NCBI RefSeq assembly: GCF_963678975.1 | Contig: NC_089280.1 | Coordinates: 2,803,001 to 2,867,000, forward strand | DNA from: Dysidea avara | Lineage: Eukaryota > Porifera > Demospongiae > Dictyoceratida > Dysideidae | Length of the DNA: 64,000 bases | Direction: 5' to 3' | Shown here: one piece after another, positions 46,612-59,000 of the stretch | Layout of the letters: each line of letters begins with the position of its first letter | How positions within the stretch are numbered: position 1 is the first letter of the stretch | Position numbers and translations under genes: made by a program | The notes under the pieces: generated by a model | Database searches by the model: none | What the model saw: the letters and a program-made list of their open reading frames with translations, nothing else | Told to the model about the DNA's origin: nothing

Positions 46612-47626
46612 CAGTGGCGGATCCAAGGTATGTGCCCCCCTTCCCCACTCCCTCATCCAAAAAACAACATAAAAGATCAAAGAGCCTGCAGTCAAATACT
46701 CTAATAGAACAGTAACCACACATAACACTACTGAAAATCCTTCGTATATAATTTATAGTTGCTGAGTATGAAAAACTAGCATTTCCAGCACATGGGATGG
46801 ACACACTTAGCCTGCTAAGAATGTTATACAATTGAAATACACATGGTCTGTGTATACCATATAGGCTCATAGCTAGCTACTCATGACTGTCACTTGTCTC
46901 TATAATGAAACTCTTGTCCACTTAGAAAACAGTATGACGTGCCAAAATTTTCAGTCCCAAAACCAGAGTTGGGGGTAACTATTTACTTTTGTAACTAAGT
47001 TACGTAACTGATTACTTTTAAAGTAACTAGTAATATAACAAGTTACTTGCTTTGTAACTAGTAACTTGTATCTGGGAGTAATTGTCTGAAAAGTAACTAA
47101 GTTACAATAGTAACTAATTACAATAGTTACATTGTAACTACAACTAATTATGCTTTAAAAGCAAGAGCACTTCAATTTTTGTGCCATATATGCTACAGCC
47201 ACATTAGGTAGACAGATTCTGTGTACTGTTCTCTATGATTCAGCTTGAGTAACAGACATAGCAATAATTATAACTGACCTGAAATAGCCACAGAATTGTT
47301 ATTTTAAGTGCACATATGTATTGCATCCCTTCATGATGTATATCTGAGCAAAATTCATGTTACAAAAGCTAAAAACAAGTCATAATGTATGCTACGAAAG
47401 TAACTAGTACCTAGAGTACTTAATTACCTTTTTTGAAAAGTAAGTGTAACTAAGTTACATGGGATAAAAGTAACGAGTAACTAGTTACTTTTCTGAAGTA
47501 ACTACCCCAACTCTGCCCAAAACATGCAATAGCTTTAGCTTAAGGGAGGCTGTGCCCCCAGACCCCATGTTCCATATACCTACTACCTTGGCGTACCCTC
47601 CTTCCCAAACCCTGAATCTGCCCCTG
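46612..47626. mobile_element. TIR element with CAGTGGCGGATCC / GAATCTGCCCCTG ends
   Basis: CAGTGGCGGATCCAAGG at the left and CCCTGAATCTGCCCCTG at the right are inverted repeats of a terminal type common in hAT-like MITEs. Inner CCCCCCTTCCCC and GGCTGTGCCCCCAGACCCC blocks are also typical of such ends. It is interrupted by a younger hAT element at 46964-47515. No clean target-site duplication. Confidence 0.7.
46964..47515. mobile_element. hAT-family MITE, GTAACTAGTTAC type, 8-bp duplication, nested
   Basis: The ends are CAGAGTTGGGGGTAACTA and TAACTACCCCAACTCTG. CCCAAAAC is duplicated exactly on both sides (46956-46963 and 47516-47523). AGTAACTA/TAGTTAC subterminal repeats fill both ends. It lies inside the older element at 46612-47626. 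552 bases, no transposase. Confidence 0.93.
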
Positions 47627-47671
47627 CAAGTAGTACGAATTTTAAGGCGAAAGGAAAAAGTAATTAAGGAA

Positions 47672-47826
47672 TAGCTAGCTAAAAGTAGTGAAACAAGGGA
47701 GACTGTCTATACCTGTAGATGTACTAGTAGACAAATATAGACTGAAGAGTAGGATCCACTATATAGTACAATATATCTGCAGGTATAGGCAGCCTCCCTT
47801 GTTTCACCACTTTTTAGCTATAGCTA
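47672..47826. mobile_element. Palindromic MITE, GTGAAACAAGGGAG family
   Basis: The left arm TAGTGAAACAAGGGAG with CTATACCTGTAGAT is the inverse of the right arm ATCTGCAGGTATAG with CTCCCTTGTTTCACCA. Best preserved member of the family also seen at 22808-22971 and, as a half copy, at 49255-49325. Confidence 0.8.
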
Positions 47827-48361
47827 TTAACTTGTTTTTCTTTGATTCATAATCTTCCAAATTTTCCTTCTACTTGTATATAATGTAATTGTTCAAGGTC
47901 ACAGAATCATGATAGTATTAGAAGAATGTATATACTCTTTGATTGTTTATATGGAGTGAGAACTTGTGAATTTGAAGCTGTAGCCTGTAACTTGCTAATT
48001 TTGGAAATGTGTGCTCATGAAGCCAGGATGGAAACATAGTGGGCCAGTAAAGAACATCAATTCTATGGCTCAGTGTATCATACACTATATTTTTCCTGTG
48101 AACTGAGCTATGTACAAAAGTAGTGCATATATTTACCATCAGAATATTTTTACATTCTTGGTACTGGTATCTCGATATCCTTCCCTGCACCAGTGTAGAC
48201 GTTCCTCTACTGACCAAATATATTGGAGACATTATATCCAGTATATTAAGTGATTGTATACATGGCTAAACTGCAAGTTGAGCTAAGAAATAGTATCCAA
48301 TAAATACAGTCTAAAATAACAATCTAAATAAATTCTTTTTCAAATGTTTCTCTTAAGGTCA

Positions 48362-51300
48362 TTAATTTGTTGGTTTGGAATCATCTATCATTTCCACTTC
48401 TATTGTGTTAATTATGACAACACTATCCTTTGTGTCCTCATCTTCAGTTTGTTCAGGTATTGGAGGCACTTCAGTTACCCTGCGACGGAAACTACAATGT
48501 TGGCTCCATCTGTGTTTGCCTCCTCTGCGGTGGTACCTTTGACGCTGACTTCTTCGATGACTTCCATAACATTGACTACGTTGATGCTGTTGTGAAGAGC
48601 TAGACGAGTTTGGTTCTGAAACAGAGATGTCATCATTGGCTTCAGGCATTACTTCAGTAGCTTCTAAGTCAGTTGTTCTTGATTCAGTTTTCTTGCTGGA
48701 CTGAGGTATATCAACAGTAGCAGCATGAGCATCAGACATGTCACTGTTTGTTCTCCTGCTCAATATTGAAAACTTTGGCATACTCCATGTTGAAGGTATA
48801 GATGTCAGAATTGAAGGTTTTGGACAATGATTGTGGCTTATGGATACTTTTTTTAATGACACACTTTGTGGATCCAGCATTCCATGCATTCCATGATACA
48901 CTCTGTAAACCTGCAGTGTATATATATATAATATGATAGTTATACCACAGCTACAAAGGATTTGCTGATATCGTACACTACGATAGTAGTGTATAGTAGG
49001 GAACACAAAGGAGTAGGCATGGCCCACGAAATAACATCATAATATATATACACTCAAAGCCCAAGGACCACAGGCCTGAGGGCTAAGGTATACATATCAA
49101 TAAATCCCGAGTAGTCGTGATATATGTGATATACACCACTTAGGGGGTGCTCACCTAATAGGTGAAAGAACTCATTCCGTACACTAATATCTAATGATCG
49201 ATCATGGTTTTTAAAAGAGTAGGCCAATAGCCCTTAGAATATTATTCATTAAATTCCCAGTAGTATATCTGCAGGTCTAGGCTGCCTCCCTAGTTTCACA
49301 ACTTTTTATTCATTAAAATTCCTCATAGTTTAACACAACCAACTAGTCATAATTTTGTGGCTAGCTTACACTCAGCTTTACTAAAACTCTAATACCAAAT
49401 CACAATGTAAAGCTGCATACTGTATCTTTTTCGTCAGCACAGTAGCATTTTTATTAACAAAAGATGGGTATTTACATGTTTGCAGTAATAAAATTATGTA
49501 TGGAAATGCTCATAATGTATCATGCTTTGTGAATCTCTACTAAATGTTGGTATGATATCAATTACATGGTAGGCTAAAATCATCCTGTTAAATGATTTAC
49601 TACATTGTAATAGTTATCTTACACTGACCTTTGGTACAAACAATAGGAAAGACATTGGGTACATCCAAAGGCATTCACGAAGAGTAATTATCAGCAACAG
49701 GCCAGTCTGTATGTTGTTCAGTTGGAAGAGAAGGACAATGATTTCACAGATGGATGATGGTATAATGGCCACAATGGTAGAGAGATTGATGACAGCTGAC
49801 TCATGATAATTCCTGTACTTCTCCTCAGTTGGTAGATGTTTCTTTGTCTCAAATGCTACTTTTAAACTAAATATTACTAGAATCGTACGGATGATAATCA
49901 ACATTGTATCAAACACCAGGTGGTATCTTCCTTGGCACATAAATGTAATCTCTTCTTGAGCTAAATTATCCTGTATAATATTTATTTATATATCATTGCG
50001 AGCTGTGTACTGTATTTGTCAATACCTTATTGATTTTAGCATGTGAGTGAAGGGTAACAGGATAGGTGGATGCTTGAATAATCAACACCAAAAGAGCTGG
50101 TGCCATTATACATCCAACTGCCAATAGCAAATAATGATCTTTTAGGTACTTCTGAGTATGGAACATGAGAGGATTTGCTTATCAGTGACAATTATGTAGG
50201 GTAGATGTATACATAAATTTCCATGAACTCAAGAGGTGCTTACCCGTTCTTTTAAGTGCTTATTGAAGAATAGTTTGTAAAGCCACCAGATCTTTGTAAA
50301 GAATGCAGCAAAAGATATTACAAAGGCCAATTCTGTCATCCAGTACCGCAGCTATTAACAATTGATAACACAAAACATTTAATTGACCTTTCTTACATTA
50401 CACAGTAATGCTGCTGCAACACGACCAGTGTGATCATCTGGTTCGATTGTGTATAATGCTGTTCCAATAAACCCCATTAATATTGCTGATATAATAACAC
50501 AGTTAAGGCAATAACTGCTTCGTTTGACCACCCTATAAAATGATGCATACTTAATAGTTATACCATGGCCACGAGGGATTTGCCTGATATATATATGCCC
50601 GAGGGCGCGGGCATATATATCAAGCAAATCCCGAGTGGCCATGGTCTAAGTAATATATGCCACTCTGGTATGCTCACCTAATAGGTGAAGGAAGACAGAC
50701 CTAAATTCACCACATTACTTTTATACAGAGGTTTGCAAACATCAATTGTGGGTTTAAATTGTGGGCACAAAAAAGAATGATTGTGGGTTTCACTGGTTGT
50801 AGTGATACCATTTTAAACTAAATAACCACTTTGTGGATGAATAAAGTAACCTAAGGTGCTAAAATGAACACTTAGACATATATAGGTTGGGAATGTTTGA
50901 GGTATCTTTTCATGCAGTTGAAATTTACTCTGTAGAAAAACAATCCCCACATTGCAAAAATGATTATTTGTAACTGAACTATGCAAGCTGACTCACTCAA
51001 TTCTTTTTACTTCACAACAATGCCCATAACTAAACCAACATGTTTAGCTCAAACCCACAGTGCAAAACTTTAAGCAGCTCTAATTCAAACCCACAATGCA
51101 AAACTTTAAGCAGCTCTATATAAATAATCAAAAGGCTGATACTTTGTAACTGCCTCAGCATCAAAGGCAGTTGTGGTCAGGGATATATTATGATATCTCC
51201 CTAACACAGGGCGATATCTAGATATCGCCCTGTGGTCAGGGCAATATGTGATATATAACCCTGTGGTTTCCTTTGATCTGAGGTGTCAAAGTGGTATATA

Positions 51301-53938
51301 TACAACTTATATGTGTGTATGCTGTTGCAGGTGTAACTGGACATCACATGTTAAAGCTATGTATAATGAATGCAATAATCCAACAAAAAGACATACGGAT
51401 GTTTGCGGCAATAAATATTGAACAATAGAAAAATTGTGGTAGAGTGGATTCCAACGGCTGCAGTAAATGTTGCAATGGTTGTCTCAGCTGGTTTGTAATG
51501 TTGTATTACAGGACTTGGGGCATCTTTAGGGATGTATCCACCTGCAGCGAATAACACATTAATGTCAATCACATGATCCATTGTTTGAGTTTGTGTAGCA
51601 ATATACCTTCCCATTCTAAACTTTGCCCTGGCAGATCAATGAAATTGTCAGTGTGTTTTGATGGGAGATATAGTTTTATTGGCCCAGCAACACCATCTAT
51701 AGCAACAGCCAACAATACATTATGCCTTTAGCAAGAGTTCATGAACTCTTGCCTTTAGTGTAGCATATATTTACCTCTGTACTGCAAAATATTCATCGAA
51801 GGGGTTTTTCTATTCCCAGACTTTTTATGAAATGACACCTTTCCCTGTGCACACAACAGTGTATTAAATGCATTTGACAAGTGCATCTATTTAGTTGCAA
51901 GTAATAAATTGTGTAATAAATCTGCAAGAAAGAGAATGCATACCGATATTCCTTCAAATGACACATTTGCAACTGCTGCAGTAAGCACATCTGACATTTC
52001 AGTCCTTTCTGAATGATACTCTTCCAGTCTTCCTAAACCATTTTCTTCCAGTGCTGATATCGATGCATTTAAAGCAAGAGCTATGGTCCATACAGCATCA
52101 TACACATATCCAATGTTTAAGAATATGTCTGTCTTGACTGGCTCTAGCTGTTCAGTCTTTTTATCAAGGTCGTGTTTAAACCTTGCTACAGTCTAAAGGA
52201 CAATATCAGCTGTACAAATGATTGGTTTGTGTTTTGGTACCTTTTTAGACACTAGAACTCTTTGTGGATCATAGTCAAGTACACTATTTCCTATGCCAGC
52301 CAAAGTGTGCTCAAGAGATTTCTTCATTTCTTCAGCAGTACAGTCAGTCCCATCCACGGCAGCCCACCAGTTTGCTCTGAACCAACCAGGAATGAACCAA
52401 ACGAAGTCTGGTCCAGCTAATTTCCTCCTTACAACCTGTGCAGTACATTATAAAAAGCTTTACATGAGTAAAACATAGTGCCATTTATCCAATTACAGAT
52501 CTAGTCAAAGAATGGCATGGAAGGTAACCTAGTGGTCAACAAGCTGAAGGTGTTCTTGACTGGCACAATGATGAGTCTTTTTTAGATGATGGGTTTCAGG
52601 ACTATAATAGTTTCATTACTGTTTCATACACATATCAGTAGTTTCTTCCTAGTTTCATGCATGCTGATCATGTGAACTAGAAGATCAAAGCTCTCTATAG
52701 TGACTAGCCCTGTTTCTTTGTGTAAAGGATCTGTAAACTACATACTTTTCTATGCATACACTTTTCTCTTATTTTTCCAAAGGAACTTGGTGGATAACTT
52801 ACACATTAGGATGTATATGCTCTATTGTAAGAAAAATATTTAAATATTTTCATACCTTACACCAGAATTGTACAGCTACACTGGGATGTATCCATATGAT
52901 GATGATCCTTGCTCTCAGCTCCTGTAGTAGAACTGTCATCATTAGTTACCATAACTTGGAATATTTGTACCTCAATAACATCAATGATTTCTCTTGGATC
53001 ATCAGAAAATTGTACATGTGTTAGTAATCGTTTTCTAGTCAACATTTCCTCAGTGATTAATCCAGCCTGGGAAGATGTTTAAAATTTTGCAGTACTATTT
53101 ATCATTATTAATGTGGTCTACTTACCTTAAGGTTAAGCTCATATTCATCAGTTATTATAGTAACTCTTTTCCAGTTCAGTTTCTCTATCAATGCCGCATA
53201 TCCATCAGCTACTTGCTGCACTGTTATTGGTACAAGCCGGTAAAATCTTGGAAACCGTACCTTGTCCTTCCCAAACAGTGGAGAGGTTACAGTATAAGCA
53301 ATCTATAAAAAATATAATTAGAATAATAAGTATATATTATTAACGGTTAATAGTGTTGTATAACCTACCATTGGTGCTGATGAGGAAGCATGCAGTTGTG
53401 TTACAATTGTTTACAACAATATACCTGAGTCAAGTTCATATATCTCTGAGCAACTTCTCCCATTAGTTTACTGGCTATGGAGCAAGCTGGTCCTAGGATC
53501 ATTATTTTAGTTGGCACTTCTGGGTCAGTTTGTTGGATGAGGTGGTATGTTGCTGGAATTGATGCACACTGCAACAGAATCACCGAGTTGAGCTATACAT
53601 CCACTTTCGCATTATACATTCACACAACCTTTGCCAGGCTGCACATCACTTACCCCAGAGTTAGCATAATCCACAACCAGTCGATATCCTGGTAGTAGGT
53701 CACATCTCTCATTGATCTCCTCTAGAGCTAACTTCATAATGGGTATTCTGTCTATCCCATCACAATTATCCACTGGGTATTCCCTCTGATCCTCTGGATG
53801 AGTACAAGGGAAAAAGCCAATAATATGAAGATCAATTAGATTATCATCAGAACCAGAGGTGTCTGTATCACAACCATCACTGTCACCAACCACAAGTAGA
53901 ACACTTGTTTGAAGAAACAGTAAAGCTAACAAGATCAT
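48362..53938 (-). CDS. GABA-B-type class C receptor, tandem copy B
   Basis: Fifteen exons (925 residues): 53938-53654, 53568-53425, 53302-53126, 53066-52971, 52921-52856, 52435-52241, 52192-51944, 51844-51775, 51696-51607, 51541-51397, 50532-50397, 50351-50244, 50151-50026, 49970-49629 and 48910-48362. Exon 3 is one codon longer than in the other copies (TVQQVADGY against TEQITDGY). Exon 10 ends YCRKHP rather than YRENL. The ectodomain, seven membrane segments and TM4/TM5 GABA-B signatures are intact. The tail is rich in Ser, Arg and His and has a QRYHRRGGKHRWSQHCSFRR stretch, then a conserved acidic end (VVIINTIEVEMIDD). Its introns 10 and 14 carry palindromic elements. No break seen. Confidence 0.92.
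48941..49180. repeat. Degraded palindromic element in intron 14 of copy B
   Basis: It contains GGATTTGCTGATAT facing ATCAATAAATCCCGAG, and ends with GCTCACCTAATAGGTGAA, the same tail as the palindrome at 50562-50690. So the two are members of one family inside one gene. Confidence 0.6.
50562..50690. repeat. Long hairpin element in intron 10 of copy B
   Basis: Arms of about 41 bases, beginning ACCATGGCCACGAGGGATTT on the left and ending CCCGAGTGGCCATGGT at 50645, pair almost perfectly around a GC-rich centre (GCCCGAGGGCGCGGGC). A tail with TATGCTCACCTAATAGGTGA follows. No target-site duplication noticed. Confidence 0.85.
51205..51234. repeat. 30-bp perfect palindrome
   Basis: CACAGGGCGATATCT is followed directly by its exact reverse complement, with further imperfect arms (GATATATTATGATATC on the left, CAATATGTGATATATAACCC on the right). 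It lies in intron 10 of receptor copy B and could form a cruciform. Confidence 0.9.
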
Positions 53939-56096
53939 TTCACTGATATAGAAGCTAGCTGTCTAACTGAGCTACTACTAAAGTGACACTTCAGAATGTG
54001 ATACTTATCAGTATATGACACATGCAATGCAACCCACATATTTACCACACCTCTTCAATGATCATGAATCACTGCATCAACCCTATATAGCTACATATAT
54101 AGATCTTGCATGGAGAATATACCTCATTGATTGGTGGCTGGCAAACAATGCAAAATCTAACTACTACTACTACTAGCTTCTTTCCTAGTGTGTGTGAGTC
54201 AAAATACTATCTAGTCAAACTCCAGTAGTGGTAATCAGTTCTATCTGCCTACAAAGCTGTATTAAAGAGTACCTGGAGGTATGTATAGAACTAGCTAGGA
54301 AAGTAGTGATTACCCAGATATATATATATAATACAGGTTTCGGTTTCTGATTCCCTGCTTCACAGGCTTACTGTTAGCCTCCTTGCAGTTCCCTAGAGGG
54401 ATAGTTGTCTATTGACCCTTAATGAAATAATGAGAAGTCAAGATGTTTAAGTACTGGATGAATGCAAAGGGAATCCTGGATCCCAGGTTGTGTGGCTCCT
54501 CAGAAACTTGCCTAGGCTGTAAGCTGTCTGTGGATCAAGTCACCACCTGGCCTGGGATTTTTTCTGCATTCAGCATAGTTTTCAGTTACAGGTTTCTGAC
54601 TCCCTGTTTCATAGGCTTACTGTTAGCTTCCTTGCAGGTCTCTAGAGGGATAGTTGTCTAATAAATAAACATGTATACTTAACTTGTTGCAAGTGTATAC
54701 GTTTAGACCAGTGTATACTGTAGGAAACATGTATATTATTGCTTGATATAAATAATAGTGTTGATAACATACACATGTTTATATCCCAGTAAAACCATAC
54801 TTCACTGTAACTGTATGATATAGTTGTTGCCTGGTCAATAACTAAATCATATACAGTTCCAGTAAGGTGTTTAACTTTTTGCATTTGTTGCAAACAGCAA
54901 AATAATAAAAACAATACACAACTAGCAGGTTATGTTCCTGAACTGCTGCTGATAGTATTTGTGCTATTATTTTCCAAAAGTGTATGGACTCGGTAATAGT
55001 TCATATATCATATACTGATAGGAAATGTGCTAATGTCACGTCAATCTTTAAGAGAGAAATGATCCAGACAACTATCAATCGGTTACTTAATTGTCTCTAA
55101 CACTTTTGAATCACTAATAATATGATTATAACTTATTCAGTAGTGAACAATATGGCTTGCAAGCCAACAAGATCATATACCACACAGTTTCAGTTATTTA
55201 CTGTGGCATCCAATTCAGTGCTCTACATTAGGAGCATTTGGTATTTCATGAAAAATGTAAAGTTGGATCCAGCAATAGTATGGCTTCTGATTTATCATAT
55301 AGGCATGCACACTTGTGCAGCTATGTGATCACAGTCAAGTACACAGTGGCACACAACAACATTGTTACTCTGATATGAACTTAATATACTGTGGTTAAAT
55401 ATAGATAATGATATAAGGTTTCCAAATGAATGTGTTAACATGAATATATTGGATATTATAAACACAAACGTGTTGTTTACCCTTGCAGAGACTAAGTCAG
55501 AAGATCAACGGCAAAGTGAACCTACGAGAAGCAAATTTGCTTGAGAATGGTGTAATATGCATTTAAAATGGATGTGAAGAAGGACACAGGAAGGAAAGTT
55601 ATGTAGGTTTTATCCCCAAGAAGTACTCACGTTTTGCTCTAGCCCTGTGGAAAAAAAATAATAATAATAAGATGAATAAAATGACATATTTCAGTTATTT
55701 TAAAAAGTGCTTTTATTGGTGTTTAGGTGTGTGTTCTATTAGGATTTTGGCAAAAACATAGGCGATTTCTATTATGAACCACTACCGTGGTTCATTATAA
55801 CTACAGGTATTGTAGTATTCTTGCATCTCAGATCTCAGGTGCAAAAGTAATATTGTGGACATACAATTGTGCACTATATTAGTGTAGTGTGTAGGTGTTA
55901 CTGGACTCATACTAGTTATTGTGTGTGGAAGAGTTATGTTCAGTGGTGACAAGCAGCTGTCATTTATTGTACAATAAATTGTCTTGTAACAGTGGTAACA
56001 TTTAGCTAATTAAAACTACAGTACCCAGTTATATAATATAATGTCTGTACAATTCTACTTGGGTAAATAAAGTCTTTTTAAACATGTATATTTGTG
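53939..56096. other. Intergenic region between receptor copies A and B
   Basis: It should hold the promoter of copy B (minus strand). A direct repeat pair of about 75 bases (54333-54411 and 54588-54660, sharing CACAGGCTTACTGTTAGCCT-like text and AGAGGGATAGTTGTCTA) is the main structure. A short candidate hairpin lies near 55775-55802. No exon I can support. Confidence 0.5.
54333..54660. repeat. Direct repeats of about 75 bp, 175 bp apart
   Basis: Both copies run from CAGGTTTC(G)GTTTCTGA-like text to AGAGGGATAGTTGTCTA. They differ at several places and enclose about 175 bases that include GGATCCCAGGTTGTGTGGCT. Origin unknown; the spacing could reflect a segmental duplication. Confidence 0.65.
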
Positions 56097-59000
56097 TTAG
56101 GGGTTTCCCTCATCTACATTTGTTAGTTCGGTATCATCTATTATTTCCACTTCAATGGTGTTAGTTATGACAACACAATTCTTAACATCTTTTTCATCTT
56201 CAGTTTGTTCAGGTATTGGGGGCACTCCAGTAAAGGTCACTCTGCGACGAAAATTACGACACTGGCTTCCTTTGCGTTGACTTCCCCTTTGTTGACTCCC
56301 TTGCCGTTGGCTTCTTCGATGACTTCCATGACGTTCAGGTGAGTTTGGCTGTGAAATGAAGACATCATCATCAGGCATTACTTCAACAGGTTCCAAATCA
56401 ATTGTACTTGATCCAGTTTTATTTCTGGAGTTATGTCTATCAGCAACCACACCATCATCATTAGAAGTGTCACTGTTTGTTCTCCTACTCAATATTGATA
56501 ACCTTGGAATACTCCATATTGAAGGTCTTGAGCTCAAAACTGAAGACCTTGAACTTATAATTGAAGGCCGTGAACGATTGCTTATTATGGAAAATTTTCT
56601 GAATGATACACTTTGTGGGTTTAGCATTCCACGATACACTCTGTAAACCTGCATAAATACAAGAAGTCTACATATACAGTTTTTATATTGCTTGTTTGTG
56701 AACTATTTTGTGTCAGCTCATGTTCACCTGGGCCCTGCAAAAACCATTAACATCAAAGAGGTGAACATGTGTTCTCTCTCAACTGTCTTGTACCAGAACA
56801 AGTATGTTTCCAAGAGTATCAGAGTAGGTGCGACCAGTGAGGCCAGAGCCTCACCACTTTTTGGCTGAAACAAAAGAACTTTCAAACTTATTGAAGCTAA
56901 AACTAAAAGTAGTGAACATGCAATACTTAATTGGCATTTATTTAATGGCAACAGTTAACAGAAACAACACTTATTCTATCTTTGAATAACTCAGAATAGC
57001 TTCATGTCAACTTCAACCGTTTTAAGCACTTCTAAAATAATTATCATTATATAGCTAGCTAATAGTAGCATCTTCCACATATCACTACAGCCCAAAATAG
57101 CCTCCAAATAGCATCTCAAAATTTTTTTCCTGGGGGCATACCCTCAGACACTAGTCTTACCACTTTTACTTAATTAACCCTGACACCCCTGTATGCTTCC
57201 ATGTTAATAATACGTTTGCATGCCTGAATTTTTTAATGTGTAGGATAATTTAAGCCTGATCAACATTCACAAAATGTTTTTGGCAGCTGGCTCATATAAT
57301 AAGAGTTATTAAGGAAAACAAGGGCTTGAACCAACTTTGTAATCTTCAAAAAGACTGGTTGAGAACTTTTGTACAATATAGTGGCATGATGATAAAATTG
57401 TGTATGAATAGTGTAGTATTGTATGAATAAACAAAGTTGTTGTACTTAGTGAATACTTGCAACCAGCAGGTGTCCAATATCAATATTACATGTTAACAAT
57501 GAACAAGCTCTATACAGAGAACATGCTGTCAAACCTCCTTAGCTCAACATTCCTTTTCACAGATTACATGCTATAGTCTGCATAGTTCTTAACACTGCTA
57601 ACAGTTATTGGTCAGTTAATGCATCTAATCCAGCAAAAGATGAACACTCAACATTTTTGCAGTAATGTAATATGCATGAGAAACAGTGTAATTTCTCTAC
57701 TGTTATAAGTTTGATTACATGGTGGTAAGCTATAGCCTCATCCTACTGAGTGCTATAATTGACTAACTATTCAACATTCAGTGTAATAATAATCTTATTA
57801 CTGAGCTGACCTTTGGTACAAACAACAGGTAAGACATTGGATACATCCAAACACATTCACGAAGAGTAATTATCAGTAGCAGGCCAGTCTGTATGTTATT
57901 TAACTCAAAGACGAGGACTATGATTTCACAGATGGATGATGGTACAATAGCCACAATAGTTGAAAGATTAATGACAGCTGACTCATGATATTTCCTGTAC
58001 TTCTTTTCAGTCGGCAAATGTTTCTTTGTCTCAAAAGCTACTTTTAAACTAAATATTCCTAGAATCATACGGATAATAATCAACACTGTATCAAATGCCA
58101 GGTGGTATCTTCCTTGACACATAAACGTAATCTCCTCTTGAGCTAAATTATCCTGTGATTGTATATACCATGTTACTGTGTTTTAATCATATCAATACCT
58201 TATTGATTTTAGCATGTGAATGAAGAGTAACAGGATAAGTGGATGCTTGAATAATCAACACTGCAAGAGCTGGTGCCACTATTCCACCAACTGCCAATAG
58301 CAAATAGTGATCTTTTAGTCGCTTCTAAAAAGAATAAACCAAAGTTGTTTATTACCAATATTATTATTGCACACAATGCTCTTTGACTATGTATGTTTCT
58401 ATGGACTCAAGAGATTCTCACCCGCTCTGCTAAGTGCTTATTAAAGAATACTTTATAGAGCCGCCATATCTTTGTAAAGAATGTAGCGAAACATATTACA
58501 AAGGCCATTTCTGTCATCCAGTATCGCAGCTATTGAAGATATTTCAGATAACACAAAATTATTATAACGAATTAAAATTTCTTACATTACACAACAATGC
58601 TGCTGGAACATGACCAGTGCCATCATCGGGTTCAATTGTGTATAGTGCTGTTCCAATGTATCCCATCAAAATTCCTGATAGTATTACACAGTTTAGACGA
58701 TAGCTGCTTCGTTTGACCACCCTACATGAAATATTGCTAAACTGCATGTTTCCTTATACACATTTGCAGTGTATATGTGTTTGTGTAAGTGCGTCATTAT
58801 TTTTAACTATACACATCACATGGTGGAAGCTATAGTGAATACATGTATTCCAATGCAGCTAAAAGGCATACAAGTGTTTGCGGTTATACACGTTGAATAA
58901 TAAGAAAAACGTAGTAGAGAGGATTCCAACAGCTGCAGTAACTGCTACAATGGCTGTCTCAGCTTTACTGCGATGTTGTATTACAGGGCTTGGTGCATCT

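Larger units (their letters stand above)
46129..48361. other. Intergenic region between receptor copies B and C
   Basis: It should hold the promoter of copy C. About half of it is transposon: a CAGTGGCGGATCC-ended element (46612-47626) with a hAT element inside, and a palindromic MITE at 47672-47826. The rest is AT-rich; no gene seen. Confidence 0.55.

Noticed and set aside
54333-54660. Pair of terminal direct repeats as an LTR-like element
   Set aside because: Only about 330 bases in all, with no TG...CA ends, primer site or coding remnant.
55480-55650. Possible small exons between receptor copies A and B
   Set aside because: Acceptor- and donor-like sites exist on both strands, but the reading frames are very short and match nothing I know.
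56724-56951. 75-codon minus-strand frame with hydrophobic start in intron 14 of receptor A
   Set aside because: Its text resembles a dispersed repeat (GGCCAGAGCCTCACCACTTT) and it would not splice in frame as part of the receptor; exon 14 to 15 already joins well.
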